From the NCBI GenBank assembly GCA_947446575.1, contig CANFHC010000008.1:62001-126000 (forward strand): 64,000 nt of DNA, read 5' to 3'. The first letter of the stretch is position 1. The number at the start of each line of letters is the position of its first letter. Made by a program: the position numbers and the translations under genes. The notes beneath the pieces are model-generated. The model did no database searches, was not told the origin of the DNA, and saw nothing but the letters and a program-made list of their open reading frames with translations. The DNA comes from Bacteriovoracaceae bacterium. GTDB taxonomy: Bacteria; Bdellovibrionota; Bacteriovoracia; Bacteriovoracales; Bacteriovoracaceae. Below, piece after piece: positions 61,261 through 64,000 of this stretch.

Positions 61261-61794
61261 TTATCTACGAGGTCCTGGTCTTCCTGGTTGTCCTGGTCCT
61301 GGATATCTTGGTCCTGATCCTGGAGCATCTCTTGGTGGTTCTCTTGGATCGCGTGGAGCTGGGTATGGATCACGTGGGTAACGAGGATATTGTGGTTCAC
61401 GTGGAAATCTATCGCGATTATGATCGCGGTCATGTTCATGGTCACGGTCTGGGTAGCTTGGAGGGTATGACGGTGGATACGAAGGCGGGTAATTTGGTGG
61501 ATAAGACGGAGGGTAGCTAGGTGGATACGAAGGCGGAATTGGTGGAACTGGATAAGCAGGACCTATGTTTTTTACAGCACAGATTGCGTTGCCATATCTT
61601 CCATATGATTGATAGTCAGATAATTTTTGACGACAATTCCAAGAGGCATCATCACAAGCTGCTTGAGCGGAATATGATGAGCTCGTAAAGCTATCGTAAT
61701 CATAGTTATATTGATCGCGAATCACAACAGTACAAAGTTCAGCTTGTGCAACTGTCCCTAGTAATAAAATAAATAAAGCGAGTATTGCTTTCAT
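61261..61794 (-). CDS. Secreted four-Cys domain protein with Pro-Pro-Ser-Tyr repeats and a basic tail
   Basis: 177-aa secreted protein with a signal peptide (AILALFILLLGTVAQA), one four-Cys domain (ELCTVVIRDQYNYDYDSF, AACDDASWNCRQKL, NAICAVK) closely related to the first domain of the downstream neighbour, then a PPSY array and an Arg/Asp/His/Pro-rich tail (DRDHEHDRDHNRDR, ending RPGPRR). GGAGA precedes the ATG at 61794; the frame open to 61860 lacks a signal peptide. The two genes look like a tandem duplication followed by domain gain. The repeats resemble cell-surface linkers that contact peptidoglycan or polysaccharide. Function unknown. Confidence 0.78.
   Translation of the reverse strand: MKAILALFILLLGTVAQAELCTVVIRDQYNYDYDSFTSSSYSAQAACDDASWNCRQKLSDYQSYGRYGNAICAVKNIGPAYPVPPIPPSYPPSYPPSYPPNYPPSYPPSYPPSYPDRDHEHDRDHNRDRFPREPQYPRYPRDPYPAPRDPREPPRDAPGSGPRYPGPGQPGRPGPRR
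61453..61536 (-). repeat. 12-bp tandem repeats coding for Pro-Pro-Ser-Tyr units
   Basis: Seven 12-base units encode PPSY (one is PPNY), giving a 28-residue proline/tyrosine linker between the Cys domain and the basic tail. Units differ at third positions, so slippage is not very recent. Confidence 0.8.
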
Positions 61795-61884
61795 AATCTT
61801 TTTCTCCATGAAATTTAGATCTATTATCTTTGGTTTATCGAAGAAGTGAAATTTATGCAAACCGTGAATTGTAAATCATGTAAA

Positions 61885-61907
61885 AAAGGGCCCTTATTGG
61901 GCCCTTT
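61885..61907 (-). terminator. Rho-independent terminator of the lysyl-tRNA synthetase gene
   Basis: AAAGGGCCC and GGGCCCTTT form a 9-bp stem with a 5-base loop; on the - strand the stem is followed by further T residues (TTTTTTA in all). It lies 39 bases beyond the stop codon of the synthetase gene. Confidence 0.85.
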
Positions 61908-61945
61908 GTAAGTATTTTTATTAAGCAGATAGCTTTATGGAATCA

Positions 61946-63535
61946 TTATGGCACTAGTAATTTAAGAACTCGCTCAGATCCAATTGTGCGAATGAAGCCT
62001 GCTAATTTAGGACCTTTTTCCAATCCAATAAGCTTCTTATAAAGAAGTGTGAAGACTTCCATAGGTTCAAGTTCGAGAGCATTGATCATCTCATACATTT
62101 TTTCATGAAGTGTTTTATCGTCTGCGATATTAGTCCATTCAGATTTTAAAAACGCCTGTAGTGTATTTAAAAAAGCTGTTTGTTTTTCACTCATGTCGAT
62201 TTTAAAGACTTCTTTATTAAGTGAGAATTTAAATTCTTCAGGTGCTGAATTTTCAATCCAGTAGGCAGCTCTTTGAGCACGCTCAGAAAAGCGTCTTTCA
62301 TCGCGATCGTTTTTAATTTCATTATTATAAAATCCTCGTGTTCTTTTAACGTCGAGGTCATTTATTTGGAGAACGTTACAGAGGTGACGGAAAGCTGGTT
62401 GGAATGGCATTTCAGTTGGGTGCTCGCCAATTTGAGAGAGTTCGTAAACTCTTTTTGCCATCGCAACTTTTTTCTCATTTCCAGCTTCTAGGCCATAAGC
62501 CAGTCGCTCCATTCTATCGAAGTCTTCGTAGTTTTTGATAACATCTAAATCAAACGATAGTCCAAAGTCGATATTGGTTTTATAACTAGCAAAAATCCAA
62601 CGAACCATTTCTGGTTCATATACATCCAGAACATCGTTAACTGTAACGAGGTTTCCTTTTGATGAACTCATTTTTCCGCCCATGCCTTTAATAGACACGA
62701 AGTCGTATTGCAGATACATCGGAGCTTTCCAGTCATAAACTGCAGCCACGATTTCTTTAGCCGTCGTAAAAGATCCACCTTGAGAAGAGTGGTCTTTTCC
62801 ACCTGGCTCAAAGTCTACTTTTTCAAATGCCCAACGCATCGGCCAATCCATTCTCCATGGAAGCTTCACTCTTGTCGTTGTATTGAGATCAAGTGAGTTC
62901 GTGTGTTTACATTCATCAAACTCACAGTGATAAGTAATTTGAGAATCTCCATCATAGTTCGTAACGGCCGTTTTATCGCGGTTACATTTTTCGCAATAAA
63001 CAGACACTGGCCACCAATTTTCTTCAAGAGGAGTTGATCTCCACTTGTTTAAAATTTCAGCAATTGTATGTTTTGCTTTTAGTGTCTTTTTAATTTGGTC
63101 TTTGTAAACTCCACCGCGGTATTTAGTCGATTGGTAAATCGGCTCAAGTTCGATACCCATTTTTTTTAATTGTGCTTCAAAACTTTTTTCATGGTGAGCA
63201 GCATATGAAGGGTGATCACCAAAAGGATCTGGAGTGTCAACTATCGGTTGAAATAAAAATTGAGCAAGTTCGTCTTGTTTTGGAAGATTGGCAGGAACTT
63301 TTCTAAAAGTATCATAATCATCCCAAGAAAAAATAAATCGAACTTTTTTCCCACGCTTTTTTAATCCACGAGCAACAAGTTCAGTTGTCATTACTTCTCT
63401 AAAGTTTCCGAAGTGAACAACTCCAGAAGGAGTGATTCCGCTTGCGAGGGTATATATATCTTTATCTTCTTGGCGGATAAGTTTATCGGCCGTTAGGTCT
63501 GCCCAGTGAACTGCATCGTTAAGTGCTTGTGACAT
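61946..63535 (-). CDS. lysK: Class I lysyl-tRNA synthetase
   Basis: 529-aa enzyme that charges tRNA-Lys. It is the class I (archaeal-type) form, with Rossmann-fold motifs ITPSGVVHFGNFREV (HIGH-like HFGN) and GKMSSSKGNLVTVNDVL (KMSKS-like), and a zinc-binding stretch VYCEKCNRDK with YHCEFDECKH. The usual class II enzyme of most bacteria is unrelated. Class I LysRS occurs in archaea, spirochaetes and some proteobacteria. AGGA precedes the ATG. It follows a 70-aa gene after 19 bases and ends at a terminator. Confidence 0.94.
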   Translation of the reverse strand: MSQALNDAVHWADLTADKLIRQEDKDIYTLASGITPSGVVHFGNFREVMTTELVARGLKKRGKKVRFIFSWDDYDTFRKVPANLPKQDELAQFLFQPIVDTPDPFGDHPSYAAHHEKSFEAQLKKMGIELEPIYQSTKYRGGVYKDQIKKTLKAKHTIAEILNKWRSTPLEENWWPVSVYCEKCNRDKTAVTNYDGDSQITYHCEFDECKHTNSLDLNTTTRVKLPWRMDWPMRWAFEKVDFEPGGKDHSSQGGSFTTAKEIVAAVYDWKAPMYLQYDFVSIKGMGGKMSSSKGNLVTVNDVLDVYEPEMVRWIFASYKTNIDFGLSFDLDVIKNYEDFDRMERLAYGLEAGNEKKVAMAKRVYELSQIGEHPTEMPFQPAFRHLCNVLQINDLDVKRTRGFYNNEIKNDRDERRFSERAQRAAYWIENSAPEEFKFSLNKEVFKIDMSEKQTAFLNTLQAFLKSEWTNIADDKTLHEKMYEMINALELEPMEVFTLLYKKLIGLEKGPKLAGFIRTIGSERVLKLLVP

Positions 63536-63554
63536 TATTTTTTCCTATGTGACT

Positions 63555-63767
63555 TTATGCGATTCCTAATTTTTCTTTTAATTGATCTTCTGTGACAACG
63601 CCTTTAACCACGGCCATTCTTGTTACTAATAATGCATTTTGACCAATGATACGGTCACCAGCAAGGCAAAGCGAGAGATCAATATGTTTTTGGTTTTTAA
63701 CTTCTGAGTATTTTACAAATTTTTTAAGAAACGTTACAGCTTCATCAAAACTAAGTGTTGGCGTCAT
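63555..63767 (-). CDS. Small conserved-looking protein upstream of lysK
   Basis: 70-aa cytosolic protein with no signal peptide. The sequence reads as two helices, a short strand-like centre (HIDLSLCLAGDRIIGQNALLVTRMAVVKGVV) and a final helix (TEDQLKEKLGIA). AAGGA precedes the ATG, and only 19 bases separate it from lysK, so the two are probably co-transcribed. I do not recognise the family. Confidence 0.65.
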   Translation of the reverse strand: MTPTLSFDEAVTFLKKFVKYSEVKNQKHIDLSLCLAGDRIIGQNALLVTRMAVVKGVVTEDQLKEKLGIA

Positions 63768-63860
63768 ACGGATATTCCTTCAGTGGTAAAGTGATGAGAT
63801 TTCAGCTAATCGATTAGATAGTAGTTGAATTAGCAGGAGTTGAAAACATCAAAGAAATCA

Positions 63861-63905
63861 AAAAGGTTCCAGGAACCTATTGGGAAAAGGTTCCTGGAAC
63901 CTTTT
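63861..63905 (-). terminator. Nested-palindrome terminator after the ABC ATPase gene
   Basis: A perfect 17-bp inverted repeat (AAAAGGTTCCAGGAACC with GGTTCCTGGAACCTTTT) around an 11-base loop. Each arm is itself a palindrome (GGTTCC, one base, GGAACC). On the - strand it is followed by TTTTTGATTT, fitting an intrinsic terminator 24 bases downstream of the ABC ATPase stop. Confidence 0.75.
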
Positions 63906-63928
63906 GAAGGTAGTTATATTGTGATTTC

Positions 63929-64000
63929 TTAATGGCCTAAATAGGCTTTTTTAATCTCTTGATTGTTTAAAAGATCTTTCGCAGGTCCTTGAAGAGAGAC
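63929..64000 (-). CDS. C-terminal end of an ABC transporter ATP-binding protein (partial)
   Basis: Only the last 23 codons lie in the window. They read VSLQGPAKDLLNNQEIKKAYLGH and stop. The ending with AYLG and a final histidine, after a G-x-A-x-x-L-L segment, is typical of LivF/LivG or LptB-type ATPases, most like LivF of branched-chain amino-acid uptake. The gene enters from beyond the right edge on the - strand and ends at the palindromic terminator. Family assignment is tentative because no catalytic motif is present here. Confidence 0.5.
   Translation of the reverse strand, partial: VSLQGPAKDLLNNQEIKKAYLGH

Noticed and set aside
1-64000. tRNA, rRNA, insertion sequence, prophage or CRISPR array
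   Set aside because: No cloverleaf, rRNA-like stretch, transposase, integrase, phage structural gene or repeat-spacer pattern was seen. Absence is judged by eye only.

Overview
The window is AT-rich chromosomal DNA, probably from a member of the Bdellovibrionota (the Bacteriovorax/Halobacteriovorax/Peredibacter group). The genes that suggest this are a TIGR02147-family regulator, a class I lysyl-tRNA synthetase, an RMND1/DUF155 protein, a YkuD-type L,D-transpeptidase, AmpG, and a very large share of secreted proteins and lipoproteins of unknown function. The assignment rests on gene content and style only; there is no rRNA here to test it. Coding density is high, with genes on both strands in short operons. 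I saw no tRNA, rRNA, CRISPR array, insertion sequence or prophage.

Layout. 0.9-7.7 kb (+): a seven-gene unit with a GT4 glycosyltransferase, a LolA-like periplasmic carrier, two LolC/FtsX-type permeases, a LolD-type ATPase, an outer-membrane protein and an FKBP isomerase; this looks like a glycolipid or lipoprotein export pathway. 7.7-13.4 kb (-): a protein-glutaminase-like secreted enzyme, a second MacB/LolD-type ABC system with a HlyD-type adaptor behind AmpG, and a TIGR02147 regulator facing a secreted protein across a dyad. 14.1-16.8 kb (-): a tight four-gene redox operon (cytochrome b562-like, YceI, a CxxCH-bearing predicted outer-membrane barrel, a two-CxxCH lipoprotein). 17-21 kb: secreted proteins and a serine hydrolase, preceded by a gene remnant. 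21-25.8 kb: RlmF, an unlisted 37-residue membrane peptide, and a polysaccharide cluster (O-antigen ligase, SLBB export protein, chain-length protein). 26-31 kb: a ferredoxin-like protein, a methyltransferase, an 819-aa dimethylglycine dehydrogenase-type flavoprotein, and a cytochrome b561/PepSY pair. 31-38 kb: a lipoprotein serine hydrolase, an ArsA ATPase with all three metalloid cysteines but no ars neighbours, a second protein-glutaminase-like enzyme with a small secreted partner, and an MBOAT/SGNH pair.

38-45 kb: three secreted coiled-coil proteins in one operon, the L,D-transpeptidase, a DMT transporter, a DUF4097 protein and a membrane/peroxiredoxin-like fusion. 45-51 kb: an Lrp/AsnC regulator divergent from asparagine synthetase, an RluA-type pseudouridine synthase, DUF155, SufE and HemB. 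51-53.7 kb (-): a secreted trypsin-like protease, an outer-membrane protein and two lipoproteins; three of these four have inverted repeats that would hide the ribosome binding site. 53.7-60.5 kb: a menaquinone operon (menG/ubiE, menF, menD, menA, menC) divergent from a polyprenyl diphosphate synthase that should supply its side chain. 60.5-64 kb (-): two paralogous Cys-patterned secreted proteins with proline repeats, class I LysRS with a small companion gene, a strong nested-palindrome terminator, and the 3' end of an ABC ATPase gene.

The most unusual items are the heme-motif barrel operon, the paired protein-glutaminase-like enzymes, the glycosyltransferase/LolA/ABC export unit, the hidden-RBS leaders at 51.9-53.5 kb, and the triplicated four-cysteine domain at 60.5-61.8 kb. 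Functions are read from motifs in the translations; no database search was run.
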